A stretch of 64,000 nucleotides of DNA from contig NQOF01000006.1 in assembly GCA_002270465.1 (NCBI GenBank), positions 248,001 through 312,000 of the forward strand, read 5' to 3'. The notes under the pieces were generated by a model. It saw nothing but the letters and a program-made list of their open reading frames with translations, was not told where the DNA came from and did not search any database. A program made the translations under genes and the position numbers. The DNA comes from Blautia hominis. Lineage in GTDB: Bacteria > Bacillota > Clostridia > Lachnospirales > Lachnospiraceae. Of the stretch, positions 42,430 through 51,272 are shown in pieces (the first letter of the stretch is position 1; every line of letters begins with the position of its first letter).

Positions 42430-43801
42430 TAAATTCACTGGGACTTAACCCAGTCTGCTTCTTGAATATACGGCTGAAGTATTTTTCGTCGCTGTACCCT
42501 ACATCACAGGAGATCTGTTGGACAGAATTGGATGTATGGAGCAGATATTCCTTAGCTTTATTAATACGCATCTGTGTACAGTATTCGCTGAAAGGGATAC
42601 CAATGATATCATGGAAACAGCGGCTGAAATAGCCATAGCTCATATGGGCGTTCCTGGCGATTTCGGATGTCTCGAAGGATGAAGAAAGATGGGAATCCAC
42701 ATATAGCTTTGCGGCGAGTATGTTCTGCGTTACCTCCATAGAATATTTGGAGGAAGCGCTGAACATATTGCTTTTTTCATAAAGCTGTGACAGCCAGTCT
42801 TCAACTTCTTTCCAGCAATGAAATACAGAAGGCAGTTTTACAGATTCCCCCGAAAGTTTCCCGTAGGAGGTATTCCATATATTTTCCAAAGAAAGCAGCA
42901 GGTGGTATAATTTAGAATACTTCAGCTTGCTGTTTTTTAAGTCGATTTTGAACTTGTCAAAAAGTGCATTCTCATATATCCAGTTTAGTGAACTCCATTC
43001 CTCTTTTAATCTGTCTAAATCTATTTCGTCGGTGATATATTTCTCTTCCTTTAATTCATAGGCCCTCTTATAATTGATGGCGTGCAATGGCTGATAGTCA
43101 TAAAAGAACTGTTCCGTCTTATAGTTTCGGAGCAGCCTGCCCAGTTCTTCATAAGTCATGCCGCTGACATCAGAAATACTCAGCAAAGTAGTATTAGGGA
43201 AAGAACTTGGAAAATCAAACTCTTTCTTGTCTGAGGAGAAGATCCAGCATCCTGGTATCAGTTCATAGATTTCCAGGTTTTGGGAGAGATGATTCAGATC
43301 CCAGAACTGTATGATATGGTCGTCATTTTCGGATTCCATGCTGATGAGAGCATACATTTCAGGATAGAGTATCTGGCTTTTTTTCCAGTTGATATCCTGG
43401 GTGTTCAGGGAGGCCGCCAGTTTTTTGGATACGCTGGCGTTAATCCGTTCCAGTATCAGATCAAAATTTTCCTGGTCAAACTGTGTCTTGGCAATATAGT
43501 CAATAGCTCCCAGACGCAGTACATTCTGGATATATTCAAACTCTGTATGGACAGTGAGCACTACATAATTTAAGTTCGGATAAGATTCCTTAGCCCTTTG
43601 GATAAAGGTGATGCCATCCATTACAGGCATGTCTAAATCCACCAGAGCCAGGTCAACTTCGTGGTTCTCCAGAAATTCAAGGGCGTTTTTCCCATTTGAG
43701 GCCTCCCCGACTATCTCCATATTGTGGGCGGCCCAGGGCATCAGCGTCTGGATACCTTTCCTGGTAAGCACATCGTCATCAATAATCAGTATTCTCAGCA
43801 T
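42413..43801 (-). CDS. YesN-type response regulator (receiver plus AraC HTH)
   Basis: A 462-residue regulator. The receiver domain (1-120) has IIDDD near the N-terminus, phospho-acceptor Asp in ALVDLDMPVMDG (about residue 55) and lysine in IAKTQF. The middle (about 130-350) is of the type found in YesN proteins. The C-terminal AraC double HTH includes FETSEIARNAHMSYGYFSRC and VQQISCDVGYSDEKYFSRIF. It overlaps the kinase gene by 23 bases in one operon and most likely activates the divergent importer operon at 45770 when the matching glycan is present. Confidence 0.9.
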   Translation of the reverse strand: MLRILIIDDDVLTRKGIQTLMPWAAHNMEIVGEASNGKNALEFLENHEVDLALVDLDMPVMDGITFIQRAKESYPNLNYVVLTVHTEFEYIQNVLRLGAIDYIAKTQFDQENFDLILERINASVSKKLAASLNTQDINWKKSQILYPEMYALISMESENDDHIIQFWDLNHLSQNLEIYELIPGCWIFSSDKKEFDFPSSFPNTTLLSISDVSGMTYEELGRLLRNYKTEQFFYDYQPLHAINYKRAYELKEEKYITDEIDLDRLKEEWSSLNWIYENALFDKFKIDLKNSKLKYSKLYHLLLSLENIWNTSYGKLSGESVKLPSVFHCWKEVEDWLSQLYEKSNMFSASSKYSMEVTQNILAAKLYVDSHLSSSFETSEIARNAHMSYGYFSRCFHDIIGIPFSEYCTQMRINKAKEYLLHTSNSVQQISCDVGYSDEKYFSRIFKKQTGLSPSEFRKPSH

Positions 43802-45536
43802 AATAGCCCCCTCCTTTAATTTTAGGAATTTTTAAGGTAATGACAGTTCCCTCGTCGGGTATGCTGCCAATTTCAAATTTATAATCCCCTTTGTAGAAAT
43901 CATTCAGACTCTGAATCACATACTGCAGTCCGATTCCAAATTGGACTTTGTCTGTATCAGGCACAATGCCGGTGGCAGAAGCCGTATTTTCTATGGGAGA
44001 CAGACACTGCAGTTTCTTTAACATATCCGGTTGGATTCCGGTGCCGGTATCCTTAACAGTCAGTTCCACCATTTGTCCGTCCGTTTTTACCGTAAGTGTG
44101 ATGTCCATATGTTCACGGTAACCGTGGCTGAGAGCATTTTCAATCAGCGGCTGTAGTATGAATTTAGGACAGGGATACATCAGCGACGCAGCTTCCTGGG
44201 GTGAAACAATCTTAAAGTCAAACAGATAGCGGACTTTTTGTAATGTCACATATTCCTTCAGCGCATTCAGTTCATTTCCCAGGTTTGTAGAATGACTTTG
44301 TTTGTCCAGATTATAGCTCAGCAGATGGGAAAGAGCCTGGGTAATATTATCAATATCGGTCTGGTGGTTCATAAGCGCCATCCAATGCAGGGTATTCAGC
44401 GTATTCATCAGGAAGTGCGGGTTGATCTGGGCCCTGAGTTTCTCAAGCTGCATACGGGAGTGGCGCTTTTCCTGCAGGACAGCACGTTTTAGCATCTCCT
44501 GGATCTGCTTCTGGAGAACAAGGATTTTATTCAGCAGATTGTCATATTCCGGGATGGATGAATGCATCTGTTCAGCCGGAATCTCATCAGAAAGAAGACA
44601 GGAGAGCTGACGGTCAAATAACTGCAGGGGTTTATATATGGTTTTCCAGAAGTACAAGGCAAAAACCCCCACCAGGACAGCAAGCAGCACTGTCTGAAGT
44701 ATGAATGCCTGCAGGGCAGATCTGTAGTCCCTTGTATATATGAACGCAGGTATCACTATGTGTACTCCCCAGCCCTGGGAACTTTCCTTGCTGAAAGAGC
44801 GGTATTCCCTGGCGGAGCCGCCCAGAAGTTCTTTCAGCAGTGCCTCTGAATCCTGTTCTTCCGGAAGCGTGCTGTACAGAAGCTTATTTTCGTTATCTGT
44901 AAACATCAGATAAGCGGATTTCTGCGCTGCGGCACTGAAAGGCCTTTCCAGAGTGTAAATGCCGGACTCTACAGATAAAGTAACCGGGCTGCCGCCAGGT
45001 ATGTCTTCTGTCCGGTTGAGGATCAGCACCGGATTGCCAAAAAAGTCGCTCTGGCTCTTGCATGGACCGCGGAAACAGAATACTGTATTCTGGTAGAGGA
45101 CAGGCTCTGATTCGGCTGTGCCGGTAACTGGCAGGCTGCTGTATATAAAGTCTTGTTCGGATGTGTCGTAGAGGTAAATAAGCCCGATATCTGTGTTGGA
45201 CATGGTGAGCGAAGATACGGTATCCAAAAGAAGGGTATAATTGTCCTTCTTTGCATAGAGGTTCGGGGAGTTCTGGTAACTGGCCGCTGTTTTCTGAATC
45301 TCTTCATTTTCCAGTATCTGCTGGGAAGTAAGCGTCAGATTCCAGAGGGCATTTTCCACAGCATCGCAGGTTTCTGATACAATATTTTCATAATCCGTAT
45401 CCAGACGTTCTTCCGTAAAACGGGTGATGAATCTGCTGAACGTAAATGTATAGACACTGGCAATTAAAATCAGGACGCCAAAAAAGAAGACAAAAATCCG
45501 TTTTTTCAGAGACAGGCTGTTTTTTAGTCGTGACAT
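43779..45536 (-). CDS. YesM-type sensor histidine kinase
   Basis: A 585-residue membrane kinase. One membrane segment near residues 13-35 and one near 275-298 flank an extracellular sensor (Cache-like). HAMP-like linker, then the His_kinase domain with phospho-accepting His in AQINPHFLMNTLNTLHWM (about residue 385), and HATPase boxes LIENALSHGYREHM and DTGTGIQPDML. Start 45536 (MSRLKN) has GAGAGGTG upstream; earlier in-frame ATGs do not. It probably senses an extracellular sugar or the binding protein at 45770. Confidence 0.9.
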   Translation of the reverse strand: MSRLKNSLSLKKRIFVFFFGVLILIASVYTFTFSRFITRFTEERLDTDYENIVSETCDAVENALWNLTLTSQQILENEEIQKTAASYQNSPNLYAKKDNYTLLLDTVSSLTMSNTDIGLIYLYDTSEQDFIYSSLPVTGTAESEPVLYQNTVFCFRGPCKSQSDFFGNPVLILNRTEDIPGGSPVTLSVESGIYTLERPFSAAAQKSAYLMFTDNENKLLYSTLPEEQDSEALLKELLGGSAREYRSFSKESSQGWGVHIVIPAFIYTRDYRSALQAFILQTVLLAVLVGVFALYFWKTIYKPLQLFDRQLSCLLSDEIPAEQMHSSIPEYDNLLNKILVLQKQIQEMLKRAVLQEKRHSRMQLEKLRAQINPHFLMNTLNTLHWMALMNHQTDIDNITQALSHLLSYNLDKQSHSTNLGNELNALKEYVTLQKVRYLFDFKIVSPQEAASLMYPCPKFILQPLIENALSHGYREHMDITLTVKTDGQMVELTVKDTGTGIQPDMLKKLQCLSPIENTASATGIVPDTDKVQFGIGLQYVIQSLNDFYKGDYKFEIGSIPDEGTVITLKIPKIKGGGYYAENTDY

Positions 45537-45572
45537 GGGAAAGCACCTCTCTATCATCATTGGTTTGAAATT

Positions 45573-45601
45573 ATTATAAAACGCTGTAATGCAAATAGCA
45601 A
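45573..45601 (-). promoter_or_regulatory. Promoter of the kinase/regulator operon
   Basis: On the minus strand TTGCTA (45596-45601), 17-base spacer, TATAAT (45573-45578). Confidence 0.65.
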
Positions 45602-45620
45602 TAAAATGAGTGGAAAGACA

Positions 45621-45737
45621 GGTGGACTATTTGTACGGGATGGTGGACAATTTTAAACACAGGATTTAAAATAAGCAAAAAAATCCACCTTTCCATTAAC
45701 CATATCAGTCCAAATGCAGGATGAAAAATCTTATAAT
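45621..45737 (+). promoter_or_regulatory. Candidate response-regulator sites and activator-dependent promoter
   Basis: GGTGGAC occurs at 45621-45627 and 45642-45648, exactly 21 bp (two helical turns) apart, each followed by a T-run. A reversed half-site, AATCCACC, lies at 45683-45690. A good -10 (TATAAT, 45732-45737) has no -35. This fits activation by the AraC-type regulator encoded next door (inference). Confidence 0.5.
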
Positions 45738-45769
45738 GATACCATCAAAAGAAAGAGGAGGAAGTAATA

Positions 45770-47470
45770 ATGAAGAGAAAAAGTTACCTTGCGGTGTTGC
45801 TGGCCTGTGCGATGGCAGTGACTGGATTAGCCGGATGCGGCGGGAATGACAGTGGCAAAAAAGACACATCAGCAGCAGGCGATAATCTTCCGGTGGATGA
45901 AGAAGGAAATCCCGGTCCCTTTGGGAAATACAAGGAGCCTGTCACAGTGGAGATTGTACAGTCTATCAACCCGACTCTGCCAATACCAGAAGGGGAATCC
46001 GCAACAGACAATTATTACACCCGTTATGTAAAAGAAAATATGAACATTGACACTAAGGTGAAATGGTCAGCGTCAAATGCAGACTATACGCAGAAGCTGA
46101 ACCTCGCCATAGCTTCAAATGATTTGCCGGATATTTTAGTTGTGAATGAGCAGGAGCTGCGCAAGATGGTAAAATCAGATATGCTGGAGGATCTTACCGA
46201 TTATTATGATACATATGCATCAGATATCATAAAAGACAATATTAATGCCACAGATGGGAAAGCGCTGGAAGCAGCCACATTTGACGGAAAACTGTATGCC
46301 CTGCCAAATGTCCAGGCAGAGGCGGACGGTTATAACAATATGTGGATTCGCATGGATTGGCTCGAAAAACTCAACTTGGAAGTACCTACAACCATTGAGG
46401 AACTGGAAACAGTGGCAAAGGCATTTGTGGACAACCAGATGGGTGGGGAGGATACCATCGGGATTTTAGGTCCTACAGTGAATAACAGGCTTTATAATGA
46501 TTTTATATCTTCCACAAACAATATGAATAACCTGGACGGTATTTTCCAGGCATATAAATCCTGGCCGGGATTTTGGATTGAAGGGGAAGACGGAAAAGCG
46601 GTGTACGGTTCTACTACCCAGGAAACAAAAGCAGCCCTTGGCGAACTGCAGAAAATGTATCAGGATGGAATTCTGGATCAGGAAATCGGTGTCAGGAAAG
46701 ATGCGGATGAAGCCTGGAAGGGCGGAAAAGCAGGAATTTTATTCTCCCCCTGGTGGAATGGATATAACGTAAAAGACGGCCTGGCAAATGACCCTGAGGC
46801 TGACTGGCAGGCATTTGCAGGTCCTCTGGCAGAAGACGGGCAGTGGTATCCGAAACAAGGGGGTGTAGGCGGAAGCTTCTGCGTTGTCAGGAAAGGTTAT
46901 GAGCATCCTGAAGCAGCATTCGTGCTTAATAGTTTCCTGCGCAGAGACGAGGGAAAATTTGCGGCTGAGACAAAACTGGATGCAGGATATTATCCCGGCA
47001 GAGTGGTGATTACCCCTTATGATGAGTGTTCTTTTTCCGTGGAAGCGCTGCGGGCAAAGATGGATGGTGAAGAAGTTCCTGAATACGACCCCATCAATTA
47101 CAAGCTGCTGGATCATGATTTTGAAACTTTGGAGCAATGCTTACAGCCTCCATATGACGATTTGCGTATTGGCAGCTGGGATCAGACTCCTACAGATTTT
47201 GGACGTTTATATTCTCTCCTGAAAGGATATGAATGTGTGGTGGATGCCAAGGAGGAAGGCATTGTAAATCAAACTTACAGTTTGATTTACAGCCAGACCG
47301 AGACCATGGAGAAGAAGTGGGCAAACCTTAAGAAGAAAGAGGATGAAGTTTTCCTGAAGATTATTATCGGAGAAGCTTCCTTAGATGATTTTGACACTTT
47401 TGTGAAAGAGTGGAAAGCTGAAGGCGGAGATGAGATTACCGCTGAGGTGCAGGAGACAATGAAAAAATAG
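45770..47470 (+). CDS. Oligosaccharide ABC transporter substrate-binding lipoprotein (LplA/YtcQ type)
   Basis: A 566-residue solute-binding lipoprotein. Signal peptide with lipobox GLAGC (Cys about residue 23). The long form, with NMNIDTKVKWSASNADYTQK, LPDILVVNEQEL and GKLYALPNVQAEADGYNNMWIR, is the LplA/YtcQ group that works with LplB and YtcP permeases. It is the first gene of the pectin-like operon and faces away from the YesM/YesN pair. GAGGAGG lies before the ATG. A terminator-like hairpin follows its stop. Confidence 0.9.
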   Translation: MKRKSYLAVLLACAMAVTGLAGCGGNDSGKKDTSAAGDNLPVDEEGNPGPFGKYKEPVTVEIVQSINPTLPIPEGESATDNYYTRYVKENMNIDTKVKWSASNADYTQKLNLAIASNDLPDILVVNEQELRKMVKSDMLEDLTDYYDTYASDIIKDNINATDGKALEAATFDGKLYALPNVQAEADGYNNMWIRMDWLEKLNLEVPTTIEELETVAKAFVDNQMGGEDTIGILGPTVNNRLYNDFISSTNNMNNLDGIFQAYKSWPGFWIEGEDGKAVYGSTTQETKAALGELQKMYQDGILDQEIGVRKDADEAWKGGKAGILFSPWWNGYNVKDGLANDPEADWQAFAGPLAEDGQWYPKQGGVGGSFCVVRKGYEHPEAAFVLNSFLRRDEGKFAAETKLDAGYYPGRVVITPYDECSFSVEALRAKMDGEEVPEYDPINYKLLDHDFETLEQCLQPPYDDLRIGSWDQTPTDFGRLYSLLKGYECVVDAKEEGIVNQTYSLIYSQTETMEKKWANLKKKEDEVFLKIIIGEASLDDFDTFVKEWKAEGGDEITAEVQETMKK

Positions 47471-47506
47471 GATAGGTCATATAATGAAATAGGACAGTGC
47501 TTTGAG

Positions 47507-47533
47507 ACAGCCGTGATATTTGCGGCTGTTTCT
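47507..47533 (+). terminator. Leaky terminator/stabilising hairpin after the binding protein gene
   Basis: ACAGCCG (47507-47513) pairs with CGGCTGT (47523-47529), followed by TTCTT. It sits between the binding protein and permease genes, as does the hairpin at 33043-33081 in the other locus. Confidence 0.55.
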
Positions 47534-47554
47534 TGCTAAAAGGGAGGTAGGAAA

Positions 47555-48463
47555 TTGAATACCAGAAAAGGAAACTTATTTAGATCAAAAACAGGAATTT
47601 ACTGGATTATGGTGATCCCGGCACTGGTTTGGATGGTCTGCATTAATATAGTCCCTATGTTTGGGATTGTAATGGCATTTCAGGATTATAATCCGGGGAA
47701 AGGAATTCTGCATTCCGGGTTTGTTGGATTGGAAAATTTCCACTATATGTTTGAGATGAAGGACGTAAGCAGTATTTTCATAAATACGATCGTGATTGCC
47801 GTATTCAAACTTTTACTGAATGTTGCGGTGCCTGTTATCTTTGCGCTGCTTCTGAATGAGATTAAGAATGTATTCTTTAAGCGGAGTGTACAGACAATCG
47901 TGTATCTGCCTCATTTTATCTCATGGGTAGTCATGGGAGGAATACTTCTGGACGTGTTTGGGCTTTACGGCCCTATCAATGGCGTCCTGTCATCTCTGGG
48001 CATGGACCCCATTGCCTTTTTCAGGAAGCCGGAACTGTTCCGGGGGCTTGCCGTGGGGACGGATGTTTGGAAAGAATTCGGCTTCAATGCGGTTGTATAC
48101 CTTGCGGCTTTAACCGGTATCAGCCCGGCCCTGTATGAAGCAGCTGCCATTGACGGTGCGGGACGGTTTCAGAGGATGATACACATTACCTTGCCGGGAC
48201 TTAAGCCGATCATTGTCCTGATGACAATTCTGGCCCTGGGAAATATCCTGAATGCCGGATTTGACCAAATCTATAATATTTATAACCAGGCGGTATATTC
48301 CACAGGTGATATTATTGATACCTGGGTTTACAGAGTCGGCCTGACGGATATGCAGTTCTCTCTGGCAACGGCAGTGGGACTTTTGAAATCGGTCATCGGT
48401 TTTGGACTTATTTCAGGTTCTTACTATATTGCCTATAAAAAAGCAAATTACAGGATATTTTAG
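47555..48463 (+). CDS. ABC transporter permease, LplB family
   Basis: A 302-residue permease with six membrane segments. MVIPALVWMVCINIVPMFG, VYLPHFISWVVMGGILLDVF and the EAA loop EAAAIDGAGRFQRMIHITLP (about residues 196-215) are LplB signatures. It starts with TTG, with GGGAGG just upstream. It forms the importer channel with the following gene; the ATPase is not encoded here. Confidence 0.9.
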   Translation: MNTRKGNLFRSKTGIYWIMVIPALVWMVCINIVPMFGIVMAFQDYNPGKGILHSGFVGLENFHYMFEMKDVSSIFINTIVIAVFKLLLNVAVPVIFALLLNEIKNVFFKRSVQTIVYLPHFISWVVMGGILLDVFGLYGPINGVLSSLGMDPIAFFRKPELFRGLAVGTDVWKEFGFNAVVYLAALTGISPALYEAAAIDGAGRFQRMIHITLPGLKPIIVLMTILALGNILNAGFDQIYNIYNQAVYSTGDIIDTWVYRVGLTDMQFSLATAVGLLKSVIGFGLISGSYYIAYKKANYRIF

Positions 48464-48474
48464 GAGGTGCCATT

Positions 48475-49359
48475 ATGGTAGAAAAGAAAACAAAGGGGGC
48501 AGCCGTTCTAAAAGCGTTCTTTGCATTTATTCTGATTCTGGCCGCGCTGAGCTGCCTGCTTCCGCTGGTATATAACCTGGCGGTATCATTCAGCTCAAAG
48601 GCGGCTGCTGAGGCCGGAAAAGTGGCATTCTGGCCGGTGGATTTTACGGCGAATGCCTATAGAGAGATCATGAAAGAAAAGAACTTTTTTATATCATTCT
48701 GGGTGGCAGTCCAGAGGGTTTTGGCCTCGCTTGCCATAACCCTGCCCGTACTTACACTGGCGGCCTATCCCCTTGCAAAGACAAAGAAAGAATTTGCACC
48801 GAGAAATGTACTCCTCTGGATATTTGTTTTCTGTATGCTGTTTTCAGGAGGAACGATCCCATGGTATATTACCATGAAAGCATATGGGCTGACCAACAGT
48901 GTATTTGGCTTGGCGGTCTGCGGTGGTATACCCGTTTTCAATCTGATTCTGATGGTCAATTTCTTTCAGGATATTCCGAAAGAACTGGAAGAGGCAGCTA
49001 TGATAGACGGGGCGGGGCCGTGGCGTATTCTTATGCAGGTTGTAGTCCCGCTCTCAAAGCCGGTATTGGCGACGATTGCGTTGTTTACCATCGTGACTCA
49101 ATGGAATGATTTCTTTCAGGGCCTGGTATTGTCCACGAGTGCGGAGCATTATCCACTGCAGACTTACATAAAACAGCTGATATTCCAGCTGGATACTTCC
49201 CAGATGACAGCGGAACAGATTAAACAGATGGCATCCATGTCAAATACTACATTAAACGCAGCTAAAATATTTATTTCCATGGTACCGGTCCTTTGTATCT
49301 ATCCATTTTTACAAAAATACTTTGTGACAGGAATTACACTTGGAGGTGTAAAAGAGTGA
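48475..49359 (+). CDS. ABC transporter permease, YtcP family
   Basis: A 294-residue permease with six membrane segments. LPLVYNLAVSFSSKAAAEAG, FSGGTIPWYITMKAYGL and EEAAMIDGAGPWRILMQVVV (EAA loop, about residues 174-193) are typical of YtcP. Starts 11 bases after lplB with GGAGG. It ends with YFVTGITLGGVKE, the usual tail. Together with the LplA-type lipoprotein it imports an oligosaccharide, likely pectin-derived given the GH28 gene. Confidence 0.9.
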   Translation: MVEKKTKGAAVLKAFFAFILILAALSCLLPLVYNLAVSFSSKAAAEAGKVAFWPVDFTANAYREIMKEKNFFISFWVAVQRVLASLAITLPVLTLAAYPLAKTKKEFAPRNVLLWIFVFCMLFSGGTIPWYITMKAYGLTNSVFGLAVCGGIPVFNLILMVNFFQDIPKELEEAAMIDGAGPWRILMQVVVPLSKPVLATIALFTIVTQWNDFFQGLVLSTSAEHYPLQTYIKQLIFQLDTSQMTAEQIKQMASMSNTTLNAAKIFISMVPVLCIYPFLQKYFVTGITLGGVKE

Positions 49360-49391
49360 TCATATAGGAGGAATAGCTATGCAGGAGGATA

Positions 49392-51272
49392 ATGATGAAA
49401 AAAATCACACATATAAAAGAGATTATCTTTAAAGAGGACAGGTATCATATGAACTGGCTGAGGGAAGATTTCCCCTATGCCGCGGTGAAAGTGCCAAAAG
49501 AGCTGGATTACCAGGTTTACCATAAAAAACAAGGCGACTGCATCCATACGGAAATCCTGTTTAACAACAGGCAGGATAAGCCGGTGTTTACCCATACAGG
49601 CAGTATAAGTGTTTCCTTTCCGCTGCAGGATAAGTATGAAAGCAGTGAGGTTTGTATGAAATACAGATGCCATACCCATATTTTCTGCGGGGAAGATGTA
49701 AGTTATGTCATGGCCCTGCGTATGGGCGGAGATGCGCCGCATCTGGGGATGGTGGTTGAGGAGGGAAGCCTGTCATCTTACAGTGTAACCCGTAATGTTG
49801 CCAGCAGGAGCAATGACAGGGGATGCTTCTGGCTCCATCCGTCTGCCATGCAGTTTGCGCCGGGAGAGACGAAACGGCTTAGCTGGGTGGTCTTCCCCCA
49901 CAAGGGTAAGATAGATTTTTATGAACAGATGGGGAAATACAGACAGTATGTGAAAGTGGAGGCTGATCATTATGTTCTTTTTCCGGATGAGAAAGTAAAT
50001 ATCCGCATTATGCCGTCCTTTGAAGCAGAGCATGTCTGGGTTGATGGAGCTGAGATCATGGCAAAAGATGGGCAGTACCATGTAGAGTATTCCTCGCGGA
50101 TTCCCCGGGAAAAGATCCTGCATATCTGCGTTGACGGCATCCGCACCATATGCAGGCTGCTGGTACAGGAGGAACCATATAAACTGGCAGCGGCAAGATG
50201 CAGATTTATCGCGGAGCATCAGCAGTATTATGGGGAACTCAGACAGCTGGACGGCGCTTATCTTGCCTATGACAACGAGGAAAAACTGCAGGTTTACCGT
50301 CCGGTTAACGATTATAACGGCGGCCGGGAACGTGTGGGTATGGGGCTTCTGTTATCTGAATATCTGCAGGATGGCAGTGAAATTGCAGAGGACCTGGAGA
50401 AAAGTCTCCAAAGCTATATCCGGTTTGTGGAGAGGGAACTGGCAGACCCTGAGACCGGTGAGGTATTTAATGATGTAGGACGGGACGGAAGTTACACCAG
50501 ACAGTATAATCTTCCTTGGTATGCCACATTCTTTACAGAACTTTACCGGCAGTACCATGAGAAACGGTATCTGGTTACAGCATACCGGATACTATTACGG
50601 TTTTATAAAGAAGGCGGGAGCAAATTTTATCCCATAGACCTTCCTGTCCTTCTGATTGATGAGGCTTTGAAGGCAGCAGGGATGGAAAATGAGCGAATAG
50701 AACTGGGAGTCTGGTTCAGGGCACATGCTGACCAGCTGGTGAAAACCGGGCGGGATTATCCGCCGTCAGAAGTGAATTATGAGCAGAGCATCGTGGCGCC
50801 TGCGGCAGATGTCCTGTTAAAAGTCTACTGCCTGAGTGGGGAGGGAAAGTATCTGCGCGCGGCAAGGGAGCAGATGGAAGTCCTGGATCTGTTCAACGGA
50901 ACCCAGCCGGATTACCATCTCTATGAAAATGCAGTCCGCCATTGGGATGGCTATTGGTTTGGAAAACGGGAGCTGTACGGGGACACATTTCCCCATTACT
51001 GGAGTGCCCTGACAGGAAATGTCTTCCTGCTGTATGCACAGATTACCGGGGATGCCTTCTATGAAAAGCGTGCAGAGGATTCTCTAAGAGGCGTGCTGCC
51101 GCTTATCTTCCCGGATGGTTCGGCTTCCTGTGCCTATGTATTCCCCCAAAGTGTAAACGGCATTTCAGGCGCATATTATGACCCATACGCCAATGACCAG
51201 GACTGGGGACTCTACTTTTATCTGCGGAACAGGAAACAGAGGGGAGGACAGAAAAATGGGGAGAATGCTTAA
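49392..51272 (+). CDS. Unrecognised 626-residue enzyme-like protein, probable (alpha/alpha)6 carbohydrate-active enzyme
   Basis: No signal peptide, so intracellular. Residues about 1-270 look beta-rich (VSYVMALRMGGDAPHLGMVV, FWLHPSAMQFAPGETKR, with a possible Ig-like strand set to 270). Residues about 285-610 look like a helical barrel, with NDYNGGRERVGMGLLLSEYL, GRDGSYTRQYNLPWYATFF, PPSEVNYEQSIVAPAADVLL and LYGDTFPHYWSALTGNVFLL. Clusters of Asp, Glu, His and Tyr in these stretches are candidate active-site residues. I do not recognise the family. It lies between an oligosaccharide importer and a GH28 gene (17-base overlap), so it probably acts on the same imported glycan. AGGAGGATA precedes the ATG. 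Confidence 0.65.
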   Translation: MMKKITHIKEIIFKEDRYHMNWLREDFPYAAVKVPKELDYQVYHKKQGDCIHTEILFNNRQDKPVFTHTGSISVSFPLQDKYESSEVCMKYRCHTHIFCGEDVSYVMALRMGGDAPHLGMVVEEGSLSSYSVTRNVASRSNDRGCFWLHPSAMQFAPGETKRLSWVVFPHKGKIDFYEQMGKYRQYVKVEADHYVLFPDEKVNIRIMPSFEAEHVWVDGAEIMAKDGQYHVEYSSRIPREKILHICVDGIRTICRLLVQEEPYKLAAARCRFIAEHQQYYGELRQLDGAYLAYDNEEKLQVYRPVNDYNGGRERVGMGLLLSEYLQDGSEIAEDLEKSLQSYIRFVERELADPETGEVFNDVGRDGSYTRQYNLPWYATFFTELYRQYHEKRYLVTAYRILLRFYKEGGSKFYPIDLPVLLIDEALKAAGMENERIELGVWFRAHADQLVKTGRDYPPSEVNYEQSIVAPAADVLLKVYCLSGEGKYLRAAREQMEVLDLFNGTQPDYHLYENAVRHWDGYWFGKRELYGDTFPHYWSALTGNVFLLYAQITGDAFYEKRAEDSLRGVLPLIFPDGSASCAYVFPQSVNGISGAYYDPYANDQDWGLYFYLRNRKQRGGQKNGENA

